From positions 350,324 through 414,323 of the forward strand of contig SCFE01000103.1 in the NCBI GenBank assembly GCA_004352715.1: 64,000 bases of DNA, in the 5' to 3' direction. The position numbers and the translations under genes were made by a program. Each line of letters opens with the position of its first letter. Positions within the stretch are counted from its first letter, which is position 1. The notes under the pieces were generated by a model. That model was not told where the DNA came from. It saw only the letters and a program-made list of their open reading frames with translations, and searched no databases. This document shows, piece after piece, positions 1 through 12,297 of the stretch. This DNA is from Hofstenia miamia. Its lineage: Eukaryota > Xenacoelomorpha > Acoela.

Positions 1-800
1 TCTTGTGCACCGAGGCATTTTCATGCAGGAGGAGCACACCACGAGTCAGCAATCCTCGCCTCTTCTCCTTGATTGCTTGACTGTGCTTGACCATCATCAG
101 ATCCGAGTAGTACGCACCAGTGATGGTAGATCTTTTTGGTAAGTAATCGATAAGCAGAAGACCCTTCGAGTCCCAAAACACAGATGCCATCACCTTGCCT
201 GCAGAAGACTGAGTCCGCGACTTCCTTGGAGGCGGCGAGTCACTGTGCTTGCTCTCAAGGTCCCAGTGGCGCACCCACGTCTTATCTTCAATAACCAATT
301 CCAAATGGAAGTCTTTTGGATCCCTCCTGTAAAGCTCCAAAAGTTGTGAGCTGAGCTGCATCCGCTGCTGTTGATCTTGCAAGTGCAAATTTCGAGGAAC
401 CCATCTAACAGACACCTTGGGGAGATGAAAAATCCGTAAAAACACTCCCTTCTGAAATGCCAATTTCTGCTGCAATTTTGTGAATCTTCAAACAACGATC
501 ATTCATTACAAAGTCCTCCAAACGGCGGATGACTTCCGGGGTCGTAACCTCCATTGCTCTTTCCGATCTTGGATCGGATTTATGGCCTCAATTGAATTCT
601 GCGGCCCATTTGGTGACCCTGGAAATTTGGGAGCATCTTGCTGGTACACCTTTGCCATCCGTTCCGTGATTTCTTTGGCCGAAGAACCTTCTTTGACAAG
701 GAACTTGATTACCGCTCTGTATTCAATCAGTGACGAAATTAGAATTTCATTCATGTTCTCTAGGCGTTTCATTCTACGAACTTATTGAACGCCCCTCGTA
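1..800 (-). mobile_element. mariner-family transposon remnant, 5' end and transposase, cut by window edge
   Basis: A mariner (IS630/Tc1 superfamily) transposase reads from about 772 leftward. The N-terminal part at 772-506 contains EYRAVIKFLVKEGSSAKEI, the first helix-turn-helix of mariner transposases. A frame change near 495 is followed by catalytic-domain remnants, including a stretch resembling the usual GDETWI region and a terminal L-L-H-E-N-A-S-V-H-K in place of the normal HDNARPH block. The element end is visible at about 777-800: on the minus strand it reads TACGAGGGGCGTTCAATAAG, a classic mariner terminal repeat next to a TA. The other end lies outside the window. Frameshifts and stops show it is not functional. 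Confidence 0.8.
506..772 (-). pseudogene. mariner transposase N-terminal (HTH) fragment
   Basis: This open 88-codon stretch starts with MKRLENMNEI and runs through the paired helix-turn-helix region that binds the terminal repeat in mariner elements. The reading frame is lost just downstream, where the linker and catalytic domain continue in other frames to the window edge. It is a DNA-binding domain relic of the element at 1-800, not a cellular gene. Confidence 0.7.
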
Positions 801-809
801 TACATCGCC

Positions 810-1480
810 AGTATATGCATTTAGTCGCCTATATTAGGAACTTGTTTCTATTGAGCTTAGCTTTTGGCATATCTCTTAATCAACATTTGACGTAGAATCG
901 AATGAAATAACTCCGGTAAAATACTGTAATGTAATTTTTTTGCTTTTTAAACTACTATGTTCCCGAAATTTCGCAAAATTTATTCTTCTGTTACGGACCC
1001 CAACCATTGATTTTTGATATAAATCTGTTTTTTTTAAATTTTTTCCTCATATTAGTAGCAGCAGCAACATCAAAAGCAATCAGGCTATCAAATACAATCC
1101 GAGACTAACAATTCAATTTTTGATTGTCAATTTCTATATTTGTCTTTATTTATAATTTGCCTAATTGATCTTGGTAAAAACTGTGATAACTGGAATTTGT
1201 AATTCTTCCAAAATTTGGAATCGTGCACGGATTTTCACTGAACTGTCTTGACGAATTTCTGCAACCTTCTTAGACAATTGTTACATTCCACAACAGATTT
1301 CATTTTAGAACGATAATAGTTCAAACTCAAAAGCACTGCTTTAAACGCAAGTCCTTATGGTTATTTGCTATATGATTGCGCATTTTTCAAATGCGGCTAG
1401 AACATAAAATTCATTGTAATTTCTTTGATGGAACGGTTTGTTTCCTTATACGTGGTAAATAATGCCTTGCGATCAATTAA
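810..1480. other. AT-rich stretch with no recognisable feature
   Basis: I see no coding segment, RNA gene or bounded repeat here. It holds only short poly-T and poly-A runs. Confidence 0.5.
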
Positions 1481-1484
1481 CCGG

Positions 1485-2224
1485 TTACAGATTAATCAAT
1501 TTTGCGGTTAATCGTTGAACATCTCTGGTAGTATGTAAGAAATCTGTTTTTGGGGATGTGTGGAAAAATAGCATTTTTGCAGTAGCGTTCAAAATTTCTG
1601 GAATATTTCCTCCACATTCCAAATAGTTGTCAATGAATGATTTAGCTGATTTTTCATCATTATTATTCGCCAAAATCGTATCGTACAGCTCCATCCATTT
1701 AGCCCAGAGATCCGAAACCTTGTTCTTGTCTACTGGTGCTGACTGCATAAAATCACCTGGAACTATCTCCTTTAAACTAAGTTCCAATTGCAGATGTGGA
1801 GCATTTTAGGTGCATCTAAACTATAAAATTATATCTGAATAAATATTCGAATGAACAATTGTACATATTTAATGAAATAAATCTGCTTATTTAAAAAATA
1901 TAGTTAATTTTGAAATTAAAAAATCTATCTTTGTCTTCTTAAGAATAGTGATACGCATGTAACTTTGAAGAAGATACTTCAATAATGGCGTAAAACGCTT
2001 TCCGGTTACATGAAGAAACAGGTGTAACTCGTCAATAACAATGAATTCAGTAGAAATGTGTATTAATAGTTGTCGTCAACTGTTTCGTGTTGATGACGCC
2101 CATTTGATCTTTTTCATAATAATCCATTCGGAATGACATGTCACCCATAAGTTCTTGTGACCCTGACAAAGCATACAGCAGTAATTTGAAGCAGCTGATC
2201 GTAACACTAAAGTTGCGAATAATC

Positions 2225-2271
<47 letters not shown>

Positions 2272-2331
2272 TGACATATCAAGCCAGCACATCATAAATT
2301 TCCTATATTGCCGGTCAATATAAATTTCCAA
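1485..2331 (-). pseudogene. decayed coding region, possibly an unnamed transposon protein
   Basis: Three protein-like pieces lie in order on the minus strand. The first (2331-2047) contains SGSQELMGDMSFRMDYYEKD and is interrupted by a (TA)n tract. The second (about 2057-1940) contains the short motif FIVIDELHLFLHVTGKR. The third (about 1800-1485, about 100 codons) contains VSDLWAKWMELYDTI and ends in a stop. Composition and spacing suggest one decayed open reading frame rather than exons, because I see no convincing splice sites. The D-E-L-H-x-F-L-x-x-T block is like one I have seen in repetitive invertebrate proteins of transposon origin, but I cannot name the family. Confidence 0.35.
2229..2278. 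repeat. (TA)n microsatellite
   Basis: About 25 uninterrupted TA dinucleotides. They interrupt the decayed coding region on the minus strand. Confidence 0.95.
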
Positions 2332-2814
2332 TTTGATATTAAGTGGAAATTCATCAACAATAACAGTTTTATCATGAATCCATAAATTAATGTCTTTAAA
2401 AAAGTATACTTCATATACCGGTAATCAGTCTTGTTTGTCACACCCTACTGCAACTGTGTGAAAGTCGGATGTTGAAGAAAATGTTCAATTAAATAAAAGC
2501 GACCGTCTCCACAAAACTTCACTGTGAGTTCAGAAAATAATGTACCTAAATTAAATATAGGTATTGCAGACATGCAAGTCGTTTTGAATTGTTTATGCTA
2601 AGTAACATGAATTATTTTTATTTTTTCGAAATATTTCGGTATATTTGGTTGATAGCTAACAATAATTTTGATTTATATCAATGGTCTGTGCAATGGTTTA
2701 GTAAAAATATTGAAAATTGACAACACTAGTTCATTTGGCAAAACAAATATTTATAAGTAATGACTAGTAAATTACACTATCATTTTTTCGAGAATGTTGC
2801 AATAATCCTCGCTA

Positions 2815-3405
2815 TTTGCCCTTTTCCGTAATGTTCCTTTTAATACCTCGTCCGCTGTGAAACTCTCTTTGTTCAAGTCCATTCCTCGCGCCATTCTTCT
2901 CTACGCGTCTCCTTGTTGGTGGCCTTCTCGTGCTTTGTTCCACTCCATGGAACGTTTCCAGAAACGCGCTTTCAAATGGATTTCCTCTTTGGACTATAAA
3001 GACGCTCTGCTGAAATTCTCCACTCTCCCGCTGTCACTCTACTTCCATGCCTGTGATCTCCTTCTGTTCAATCGACTACTGACTCGCAAATTGGATCTTG
3101 ATCCTTTTGATTTCATTAAGTTCTCCAATTCCTGCTGCACTCGCTCTGATGATGTTGTCACCTTCTCCATTCGTCGTACAAAGAAACATCGCACCCTTCA
3201 CTCGTTTTTCAATCGTGCTTGTACTGCTGCTAATTACATCTTGACTCGCAACCCTCCAACAGCGATTGATTTCTTTTCCCCACCACCGAGCTTCAAGAAA
3301 TCTTTGATGGCTTTCCTCTTTGCTGAGCCCTTCTCCGACTTCGCCTACTCTTCCATTTGCTCCTATTTCATCTCCTGTGACTGTCCTCGCTGCCGTAAAA
3401 CTTGA
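2815..3405 (+). pseudogene. non-LTR retrotransposon reverse transcriptase, C-terminal part
   Basis: This is the 3' end of a LINE ORF2. The frame runs through AILLYASPCWWPS, then MERFQKRAFKWISSL, then LPLSLYFHACDLLLFNRLL, the standard post-palm 'thumb' region of jockey/CR1/L2-like reverse transcriptases. It ends in a cysteine-rich tail, CDCPRCRKT, and a stop at 3403-3405. The frame is open upstream of the first plausible start (V-P-F-N-T-S-S-A-V-K-L-S-L-F), so the copy is 5'-truncated, as LINE insertions usually are. The catalytic palm is missing, so no activity is expected. A similar thumb sequence occurs in the interrupted LINE at 29.3-33.3 kb. Confidence 0.8.
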
Positions 3406-3481
3406 CTTGTTTTTATTTTCTTGTTGTGTATGCCTTCAGCGGCTAAATAAAGTCATTGATTATTATTATTATTATTATTAT
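3406..3481 (+). repeat. LINE 3' UTR and (ATT)n tail
   Basis: The short 3' UTR directly follows the stop codon. It contains an AATAAA (in GGCTAAATAAAGTC) and ends in a (TTA/ATT)n microsatellite at about 3459-3481, the tail type used by several LINE clades instead of poly-A. It marks the 3' boundary of the insertion. Confidence 0.7.
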
Positions 3482-3484
3482 ATT

Positions 3485-6400
3485 TCGAAAACACAATGCC
3501 ATTGTTCAAGTTGGATCTTGATGCTTTAATTAAATGGGATCGCGGAAGACCTATATTTCACGTACTAATTCGAAAAATCAATCATTGATAACTCATGATA
3601 ACACTCATTACTGACATAACCGATCCAATATGTGGGTTATTGATTTAATCTTCACCATGCGTTCGTAGTGCGCCGATTCTCCTTAGATATGTAATTTTAT
3701 TCAATCCAATAAATCCTCATTTCCATCAACAACTTGGAGCGAATGTAACCCAACTCCAAAGGAACTTAAATTTCACCGCGCTGTTGAAATATTTTTGAGC
3801 ATCTTGATATTTGCTCTTTGATTCCATGATTTACTATTATTTTCAAAATTGACAAAACCATTTATGTCGCTGCTATCGGTCCACTAAAATTCTCTTAGAA
3901 ATAGATAGAATATCTTAGTCAATGTATAATCTTTGCAAATATATTGCTTTATCATAAAATCAAATAAAATTTTGGAATCATTTTTTTTAAAATTATATTG
4001 AACTTGAAACACTGCTTCAAAAATAAGTGTAAATTTTCTTAAACTCGAATTGGGAGACTGCATTTTCTTCAGATGCAAAATTGCAAGTGGACACAGCTCA
4101 TTATAATGAGATCACGTATTAGTTCGTATTGATCTGCAAAAATCCAATAAGTTCATTTGAATGCAGTTTTACTCATTGTCGTCCAGAGAGAATTGCTGCT
4201 ATGCAAATTGCAAAAATGTTAGACAGTGTAAACAATTGACATGATGCTCTTATCCTCACTAGTTTAGTCAATGTGAGAAGAATGACGTCGTAGAACTACT
4301 GTTAGAGGAAGTTGGAGTTTATTGCCAAGCTTTCAAAATTTTGATGTAATAATTGTCAAAGTAATCTAAATGTAAATACATGCATTGTGTGAACTGAAAA
4401 TACCAGAATAAAAAAGTGCAATAACTCTAAGTCTAGGAAGATTTTTTAGAAATACTTCACTGTTTTATTCGCCTCTGGAATAGAATAGAACCTAAAATTA
4501 CATTATTTTCTTTGCTTAACCCTATATTAAAAGAATTTCATTTATACATTTACAAAATAAAATTTTCGCTATCAACATGTATTTAAAATAATAATAGTGT
4601 ATTCCAATCAGGTTTGGCAAAAAAGTGTATTTTTGCAAAAAAAGGCGTTTTTTAAACGTTTAAACAATGTTTTTTCCTTTTAGACAGGCCCACTTCAAGG
4701 TACTAAAATTATACTGAAAATACATATAGTAGCAAACATTGAATTATAACTTTATCAACATATATTTTTCGTTGCATAGACGTAAACAAAACGTAAGTTT
4801 TGCAGTTTTTGCCGTAGAAAATCGGTTATGAAAGTGTGAGCGGACGAAATCCAAAAATTATCTTCTAAACTTTCTTTAAAGTTCTATATATATTTGAAAA
4901 AAAAACATTGCAAAAAAACAATAATTTTACAGTGTTTAAAACATGCAAACCCTGATTCCAATGGATAATTTTCATTCCATGAAGCTGTTGAAAACTCACT
5001 GAATTAATTGATTGTTGCAACTATTTGTGAAACCGTACGGAATGTTTGTAATATTAGCATATCTTCAAAAATATTTTAATTTATCATCGGAGTCATCTGG
5101 TTAATTAACCGAGCTGCTTGCAATACTGCCATAGGTTAGTATCCAAGCATTTCCAAATGTCTTTATAAGATTTGAGAAAATTGTTTAGAAATGTTGATAA
5201 AACCGATGGTTCTTTTTTGATACGCTAGGAAGTTTTGGGTTAGACATCTATGAGCCGATCTCATTTCTAAGAAAAAAGCGTGGTTCACAATATTCTTTAG
5301 GGAATGTGACTGGGCTTCATTTTTTTTATAAATACGATCGGGCTCATATTACAACAAAAAATATTTATCATGTAGCTGGATATTTGACCTAATACATTAT
5401 GAATTATTATAGTTCTTACTTCCATATCGGTTCTCTCCAATAGCATTTCTTGTGAAGAGGTTTTGGGTAGGTTAAAGTGCCCAGTGTTGATTCATCTATT
5501 TAGATGAAAAGAAAAATCGACATGTTTAAGACTAGTGTATATCTAGATATAGCTATAGAAATAAAAATGAGTATAATATCGAGAGATATTGTATATTTTG
5601 AACATAAAGCCATTAAAATATAGAAAGATTGACCTTAATTCTTGCAAAGAAATTTGAAATTCACCAAAAGTGAGCGAAGAGCCAAACACGTACATTGCAT
5701 AAAATGGAACCTAAATATCTCATTAAATAGTAGCAACACAATAATAATATACGGTGATTCCAGCAAAAAGAATTCGTAAAGGCATGCAATAATATATGTA
5801 TACTTTACTCTATTTCTCACTGTATCGTCCATTTGTTTGCGTTGATTGAACGATTTTATATTAATAGCATTCTACTTGTTTGGCATCAATTATGCTCTAT
5901 AGTAGTTCGTAGAAACATACAGCTATAGTTTTAGAACGAATTGTTTATTTGACAGTATTCTTGCAAAATATATCCAATTTCATTATATTTTGATAAACTG
6001 GTGTTTGCTCTTCGCCATCCTCCATTTAAAAAAAATCTCGGAAACGGTCTAAGTTATCTAATGTTTGTCACTTAGAATTAGTTTCTGGAAGTACTTAGAC
6101 TGATAGTTCTTCATATCTAATATTTTGCTGAATTTTGCGTTAGTTTATCGGCGTGTTATTTTTAGGTTAATGTGAAACCTATCGAATCGCTCCAGGGCCT
6201 CTTTGCAGCTGAACCTACCACGTCATCTAAGAAATCGTATGTTGATTTTATTTAAACTTAGATTTTTTGAATATTTTGTTCATTTGAAAGTTACCAGTTT
6301 TATTGGAATAGCTTCGAAAATGTACCTTGTATGTATTTTTCTAAAAATAGTTAACCTTTAAGTTTAAAATTGATCTTAGATTGACGATGTCATCCTGTTA

Positions 6401-6590
6401 TAGAATACTGAAACGTCCTTGTCCTTTCATTAGATACCAACCTTTTTGCATACCCATTACTATGAATGATGTTTGCATTTAAGCGCATATCAAATGAATA
6501 TACATACTCTCCAGTATCATTTTCCTTTTGCAGCAGTGTTGAAATTTTAAGGCAAAATTTTCAGAAATATTATTAGTATTACGAATTATT
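3485..6590. other. AT-rich stretch with no recognisable feature
   Basis: About 3.1 kb without a coding segment, repeat boundary or RNA gene that I can support. Short open frames here have no family resemblance. Confidence 0.5.
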
Positions 6591-6949
6591 ATTCTGAAAT
6601 GCATGTTTAAATTGTTTTATCTATTGAGCCATCTCGGTGTCAGGCCCGAAACTCGGAAATTTGTTGCCCTCTTCATTTCCATCAATGTGTTCCAAACACT
6701 TTTAAATCAGCTCAACCCCCAAGATGCACTGCTGAAGGATTTATTTGGATGTCTTTTCACTTTCATTAATAAATGGATATGTCTCTTCAAAGAAAGGTTG
6801 GCGCATGCCTTGTATCAATTTATTTGGATTATTAAAATAGCTTTTACGTTGACCTGCTTAATAAAAATCTTCGTAAACTTTAAAATATGTTCCTAGATGG
6901 AAATACATCACACTCCTTTTAAAGCACTTAAACGGCTACCAATTAGGGA

Positions 6950-7180
6950 AAGTGATGCATGGGGCTGCACCGTCTTATCTACTTGATTTGATTAGCATAT
7001 GTTTAACTGATATGAGACTGAGATCATCTCATGAACATCTTCTAAATGTTCCTCGTGTACGATTGTTTAATACAGAAACAGCAATCTTGTTGGCTGGCTC
7101 GAAACTCTGAATTTTCATTTTGAACACATTTTTAAATCAGCTCTTAAATATTATTTGTTCCTTAAGGCCTTCTAACTGTT
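6950..7180 (+). pseudogene. LINE reverse transcriptase C-terminal remnant
   Basis: Translation gives HGAAPSYLLDLISICL, then LRSSHEHLLNVPRVRLFNT, a stop, and FILNTFLNQLLNI. This is the conserved C-terminal block of CR1/L2-type reverse transcriptases (A-P-x-Y-L-x-D-L-I, L-R-S-S, V-P-R, then a short helix). Only this block survives, with an in-frame stop. Upstream at 6603-6896 there is an open frame I cannot assign. Confidence 0.65.
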
Positions 7181-8461
7181 TTTGTATAAGTTTTTTTAAT
7201 AGTTTTGAGCGGCGTTTAGGGACATTTGTGTTTTTACGCTCTATAAATACATGTTATTATTTATTATCAGATTTATTTTTTGGTGTAAGTGAATGTAATT
7301 TGCTAAAGGAACTATTCCATAGAAGTAGAAATTCAATTTCTTTTGCTATCACTGATTATTTAGACCGTAATTTGTTCCTGGTCTAAGTGCACTTCTACTG
7401 TAGATATAATAAGAAATATGCTGAAAAATATTTATATCATATTTCTCTTAAAAGTTTGCTTACAAAAAGTAAATCCAAAAAATGCTAATGTAATGAAATA
7501 TGTAAGATCTCTAGTTTTATTGATCTGTCTTTATAGTATTGGCCTGATATAATCCATTTAATACACCGTTTTCAATTTTTCGTGATAAATTTTAGAAGGA
7601 AACCAGAGAAGAAAATAGTAATTTAGACTGTATCAGGCATCTTAAGTTTAACCAAGGAGTTTCTGTTGAAGGGATTGTTCCTTTTACAGTTAAAAATACC
7701 AATTTTGAACATTTAATTTTATTAATTATATGAATAGACTGGGAAAGATCGATAAAGTTGAAATTTATTTATATTGAACCAAAGTGCATTTATTGGTGGC
7801 CATTCATTTAACCTCTTAATATCATTTCTAATATACAAAATTTAAGTTTGGAGAAATTATCCGCAATATAATATGAACTGCAATTCTTACAAATTCTATG
7901 CAAATCATTAATATAAAAGATAAAAAGAAAGGCATCTCGAACTGATCCTGCAGATACTCAGCTTATAACTTTGAGACTTTCTAAATATTCAGGGTGTCAA
8001 GCTTAAAGGTCGACATTATAAATTTTAATACTACGCAAAATCAATGTGTGCAACAAAAATATTTCATATAGTATGGTGCATAGCATTTATCTATTTCTAG
8101 TTGTAGATTTCTATATGTTTACGATTTTCATCTAGGAGGCGTTGTAATCGATGTTGATAATTTCAAAAAACTGATCTCAGCATATCTTGTGTAATCATTT
8201 GAAATGCATCCCTTATTCGTTCCTTGAGGTCATCAATATTGTTAGATTGCATCGAATACGCCTTTGACTTTCTAAAGTCCCAAAGGAAGAAATCGCACGG
8301 GGTTAAATCTGGTTTCCGTCCATCCATCTCTTGGGAAACACTTCGTGGAATCAGTTCTCACAATAAGACCACAGTGAGACGGCGTTCCGTCTTGCATACG
8401 TATCATTGTTCTCCCGTCCATTCCATTAACTGTTGGATAAAACTTCATGAAGCATTATCAA

Positions 8462-8767
8462 TTACCGTTCACTTGTAACAATCTCATCAAAAAAGAAGGG
8501 AACATAAACATTTCGAGACGAAATTGTTGCCCATACAGCTTGTCTTAGGTGAAGGTGAGGATTATCTTTAGACCAATAACTGCACTTGTGTCGGTTAATC
8601 CCTTCACTAAGATGGAAGTGGACTTTGATGGAAAAAGTTCGTTTTAGCAAATGTTGATCGTCATTTGCAATGCTTGAAAGTTCTGATGCCACAAAGTCCA
8701 TTCGACAATATTTATCCTCTACACATAATGATTGAACAGTTTGTAGTTTATATGGATAATAAGGCAT
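8462..8767 (-). pseudogene. mariner-like transposase catalytic-domain fragment
   Basis: About 100 codons containing the segment where the family has F-S-D-E-x-x-F-H-L-x-G and W-x-x-x-N-P-H. Here the aspartate region reads F-S-I-K-V-H-F-H-L, so the first catalytic Asp is replaced. The block then runs to PFFFDEIVT before the frame breaks. It belongs to the TIR-bounded element around it. Confidence 0.7.
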
Positions 8768-8848
8768 TTTCGATCAGATTCATGGCTTACACCCACAGCA
8801 ATGGCAGCACGTCTCAATGAAGATGTCGAACATTCAGAGAAATGCGCC

Positions 8849-9079
8849 TTAGCATTTCCAAATGAAGCTCCCGGTATTACAGGTTTTGTTTTTTCTTACC
8901 AAAGCCAAAACACAACTTGTTGTCATTAGTTGATTATGCCACTTCTTTGATGTTTTAACACTTGGGGCTGCTGCATTCTTTCCAAGCACTGATCTAAATT
9001 TCCGTTGTACCATAATCATACTTTCCATACTTCCGTACCATGCAGCACATTTTGCTCTCTGTTGTACATTGTAAGACAT
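8849..9079 (-). pseudogene. mariner-like transposase N-terminal fragment
   Basis: This 76-codon open stretch begins MSYNVQQRAKCAAWYGSM and continues through RKFRSVLGKNAAAPSVKTSK, matching the DNA-binding N-terminus of mariner-like transposases. It lies about 85 bp inside the right terminal repeat, as expected for the 5' end of the transposase gene. Confidence 0.65.
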
Positions 9080-9984
9080 AGCTCAAAAATGAAACATACA
9101 ACACAAATGCTTATCAATCATTATAAGCTTAGAAAGAACAATATTACGCTCAACTGAATTAACGTCCTTTAGGCTTGAACCCTGTGCATTTTTCGAATTT
9201 TAACCTGTTGATATCTTTCACAAGAAAATACCGGCTTTATAATTTGAAATCTGTACAGAGAATCCAATATAAATTTACAAGGTAACTGAAGCACATGCAA
9301 ATCGTTCTAGAAATATTGAGGACATACGAGCATCTTTTAAAAATACATTAGGTAAATTATCAGATCCAGACGTAGTTAGTGAACGGAATCCATCGAAATG
9401 CATACCTCATTATAAGCATCTTCCATAATTTCAATATGTATATAACTCTGTGAAATGACAATAGAAATGAAATACTTATTGAAATCAGAAGCAATTTCAA
9501 CATCAGATGCGGATTCTATCTCATTTCTGTACATTACATTTTACATATCAGAAGAGCAGAGATTATTCAAAATTTTAAATAATTTATCCGCAAAAGAAAG
9601 TTAGGCAAAACTATTTAAAAATATTATGCTGTCTAGTTCAATGGAGATCAGTAAATTATTTACTAAGTTGACATTCTGATTTGTAAAATATTTTTTCCAA
9701 CATATCTGAAATAGTTCTGTTTAATAGATCCACAGAATGCGAAGTAAAATATTCGGGTGGTAATTTTCTAATATATCTTTTCTGTGGCACAGACTGCTTT
9801 AAGCAAGAATTAAAACAGTTATACCAAGTTTTAGTAGACTCTTGGTCACTTTTTGTGAAAAAAACTTGTTAAGATATTGCTGAGCAGTACATCATTTCCT
9901 TTGTTAAATAAAACATTTTCTTAAAAATTCCTTTTTAAAGTCAACAATTGAACTATAGAATAATTTACCATTGAAATAATACGA

Positions 9985-10265
9985 ATCAAAAGTCGCAGGA
10001 AATTTAAAAGTCAAATCAATGACTACCTCCGGAAGCAACATGTCCCAAAAATCGGCTCTATGTCATGGAAAGGATTTCAGATTTTCAAAAAATATCATTA
10101 GTTAAAATAATTAGCAATAAACTGGGTAAACTGTAAATTCTGCATCCATGTTTTTGTTGTTGTTTTATTGTTTTTGTACTTCATGTTATTATTGATGCAT
10201 TAAGTGTAATATTAGCAGCTTTTGTTGAGGTGTTTAACTATTCTATAAAAAATGTAGATATTCTG
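9985..10265 (+). mobile_element. LINE 3' end, copy 1 of a family repeated at 15.1 kb
   Basis: The frame ends with QHVPKIGSMSWKGFQIFKKY, then H and a stop near 10101, and is followed by an AT-rich 3' UTR that includes GCATTAAGTGTAATATTAGC. The same peptide end and UTR recur at 15115-15395. Two independent copies sharing a 3' end but not their upstream parts is the pattern left by 5'-truncated LINE insertions. Confidence 0.65.
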
Positions 10266-10269
10266 TAAT

Positions 10270-11940
10270 AGCCGACAACTTAGTATAGTTGCTTAAGTTA
10301 ATATCCTTACTAACGGCAAATTCTAAATATATAGCTGAATGATTCGAAAAATTCAGCTTGTTACTTATACTATAACTTTTCAATGCGTAATTTTCGTAAA
10401 AACCAAGTCTAAAATCAATTTCAGTAATATGATATATATATATATATATACGTAATTTTTGTTTTTAGGCTGAGATGGATTTCACAAAAAACTGCTGAAT
10501 CTGCTGTTGAAAATTATATGGATGAAGGCGACATATTTGGTTAAATTTGTGCAGACCATGTTGTAAAAATTGTTACGGCTTTGTTGAAATTGTATTAAAT
10601 TATATGTTTACATTTTTTTGCATAAATATATATATATATAAGAAAAGTATTTTAGTTAAGTAATTAGGCATTAAAACCTGCCAACGAATCAGTAGGTCAC
10701 CTGGTCAGGAATTAGTTGACGGGTCGGTAAGGTCTCCCGGACAATTTTCAATCTCCCAGATCTGCTGGATCACCAGATCACATCTAAAACTATTTAGTAA
10801 ACAATTGAGTTAAATGTGCACAAGCGGTTGTCTCAATAAAGGCCGTAGCTTTTTTAGGGCTTGAATTACACAATGTATTCCAAATTAGTTTTAATGTTTT
10901 CGGAAATTTCTATATGTGATTTTCTTTTGTTTCTGTAATTAGACAATTTTGCGTTAGAAGCCATGAAATTAGAACAATATCCTGATCGAATTTTTGCTAG
11001 AAATAAAATGTAGTTTATATTAATAAATATAAAATATTAATGATGCTCCCAGAAACTTTCACAAAGTTTTCAATCATTTGCTATTTTGGAAGTTCAAATA
11101 AAACGTATTTCCAAATTTAAAGAAAATTGTTCGGAATTTGTTTTCCAAATTGCTTCTCAATCAAGAAGACAGTCAGCTGCAGTAAAGAATTTTCTATTGT
11201 TAGAAACATTGCAACGCAAAAGAAAAATTGCGTTTCATTAAATAACATATAAAAATATGTAAATTACAAAAATGGTTTTTCAAATTACCATCAGGAACAC
11301 AAACGGAATGTTTGAAAGTTTTTTGCGGTGTAATGCATACCCAAAATTGTATTTTCTGCAATTCACATTAGTGTGTGCATCTACACACAGCACAACAACT
11401 TGGCTGTACAGGGGTGGAAATTGATCCACCGATGAATTCATGCATTTTTTACACATGTCATGCAAATACTGAAAAATTCTGATTTTCCGTTTTCTACTCT
11501 TGAAGTCAATTCTATATAACGCAATGAGCATAACAGAACGATTGACAGCGTCCATATGCTTGCTATGCGCATTTATTGCAGAAGGGTCTCAATTTCAATG
11601 CGGTTTTGGGTTTCAATTTCATCGAGTACACTTACTAAATTCTTCAGTTTCTTCATAATTTGACAGTAGGTGTGCTTCTTTATCGGCCTACTTTATTGCA
11701 ATATAATCACTCACTTGTTTTACCCTGTAATCAGCATCCACGCCTTTAGTTTTCCTTGCCCAAAATGCTCCTGAATTGTGCATCTACAATAGAATGCACA
11801 TGTCTCCCAACGAATTCAAGGAATTGGCAGTTTTATTTCTATGCAATTGTAATAAAGAGAATTTAAATTCAACTGTATCAAACTACCCTGAAATTATTTA
11901 CGAAGTTAAATAATGTGGCACTCCAATACCCCAAAGTTAG
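10270..11940. other. AT-rich stretch; short (TA)n tracts only
   Basis: TA tracts lie at about 10432-10451 and 10627-10639. A 91-codon open frame on the minus strand (11555-11280), containing YLHDMCKKCMNSSVDQFPP, resembles no family I know. No splice signals or repeat borders support it. Confidence 0.45.
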
Positions 11941-11984
11941 TTGCTAAAGTATCTAAAAGACGGTTTTCCTCCACTTAAACAAAC

Positions 11985-12270
11985 TTTTGAAACAAAAATG
12001 TTACATCAGACGTCAAGATCAAGTAATTTAAAAATTATTGAGAGTAGTTTTATAAAATCCTTGCAACCAACTTTGAACACAAAAGAAGACTATATTTATA
12101 AATTAAATTTGCCACTTTTTAAAATTTAAAAAATTATAATTATTATTGTAAAATCTGGTAAATTTATAGGGAATAATTTGTAAAACTGACGATGACTTTG
12201 TAAGTCGAAATATATTTGCATGTTTATATTAAGGTTAATTAAGCTCCTAAGCGACGACATATTAAACAAA
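11985..12270 (+). mobile_element. Penelope-like element fragment: ORF C-terminus plus terminal repeat, + strand
   Basis: The segment is an inverted copy of 13856-14137. It encodes a C-terminal block KSLQPTLNTKEDYIYKLNLP ending at a stop near 12129. The same block recurs on the minus strand at about 12770-12680 as MQPYLNTKDDYIYK, so it is a conserved tail of this element. After the stop come about 60 AT-rich bases, then a hammerhead-like motif, then RLIKLLSDDIL, which looks like the start of the next open frame. This 3'-end / terminal repeat / 5'-start order fits the pseudo-LTR organisation known for Penelope-like elements. Confidence 0.7.
12186..12234 (+). ncRNA. hammerhead ribozyme-like motif in Penelope-like terminal repeat
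   Basis: The core CTGACGA (12186-12192) matches CUGANGA. It is followed by a 4-bp stem II (GACT/AGTC around TTTGTA), then GAAA (12207-12210). The next bases can form a helix III (ATATA with TATAT around a 10-nt loop). Hammerheads are established parts of Penelope-like pseudo-LTRs. Stem I is not evident, so self-cleavage cannot be claimed. Confidence 0.5.
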
Positions 12271-12297
12271 ATGGTTTCAACATATCTGAATGTATTA

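Larger units (their letters stand above)
7990..9184 (-). mobile_element. mariner-like DDE transposon with terminal inverted repeats, decayed
   Basis: The ends match as inverted repeats of about 23 bp: left CAGGGTGTCAAGCTTAAAGG (7990-8009) and, on the minus strand, CAGGGTTCAAGCCTAAAGGA (9184-9165). The transposase between them reads on the minus strand. An N-terminal part (9079-8849) contains QQRAKCAAWYGSMESM, as in the helix-turn-helix (DUF4817-like) of insect-type mariners. The catalytic part (8767-8462) contains VHFHLSEGINRHKCSYW and D-N-P-H. The C-terminal part, in another frame at about 8440-8160, includes M-Q-D-G-T-P-S-H and DLKERIRDAF. Frameshifts and loss of the first catalytic Asp region show it is dead. 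A clean TA duplication is not visible at the borders. Confidence 0.8.

Noticed and set aside
2857-3405. The 183-codon open frame as a cellular gene
   Set aside because: Its motifs are those of a LINE reverse transcriptase C-terminus, and it is followed by a LINE-type 3' UTR and (ATT)n tail.
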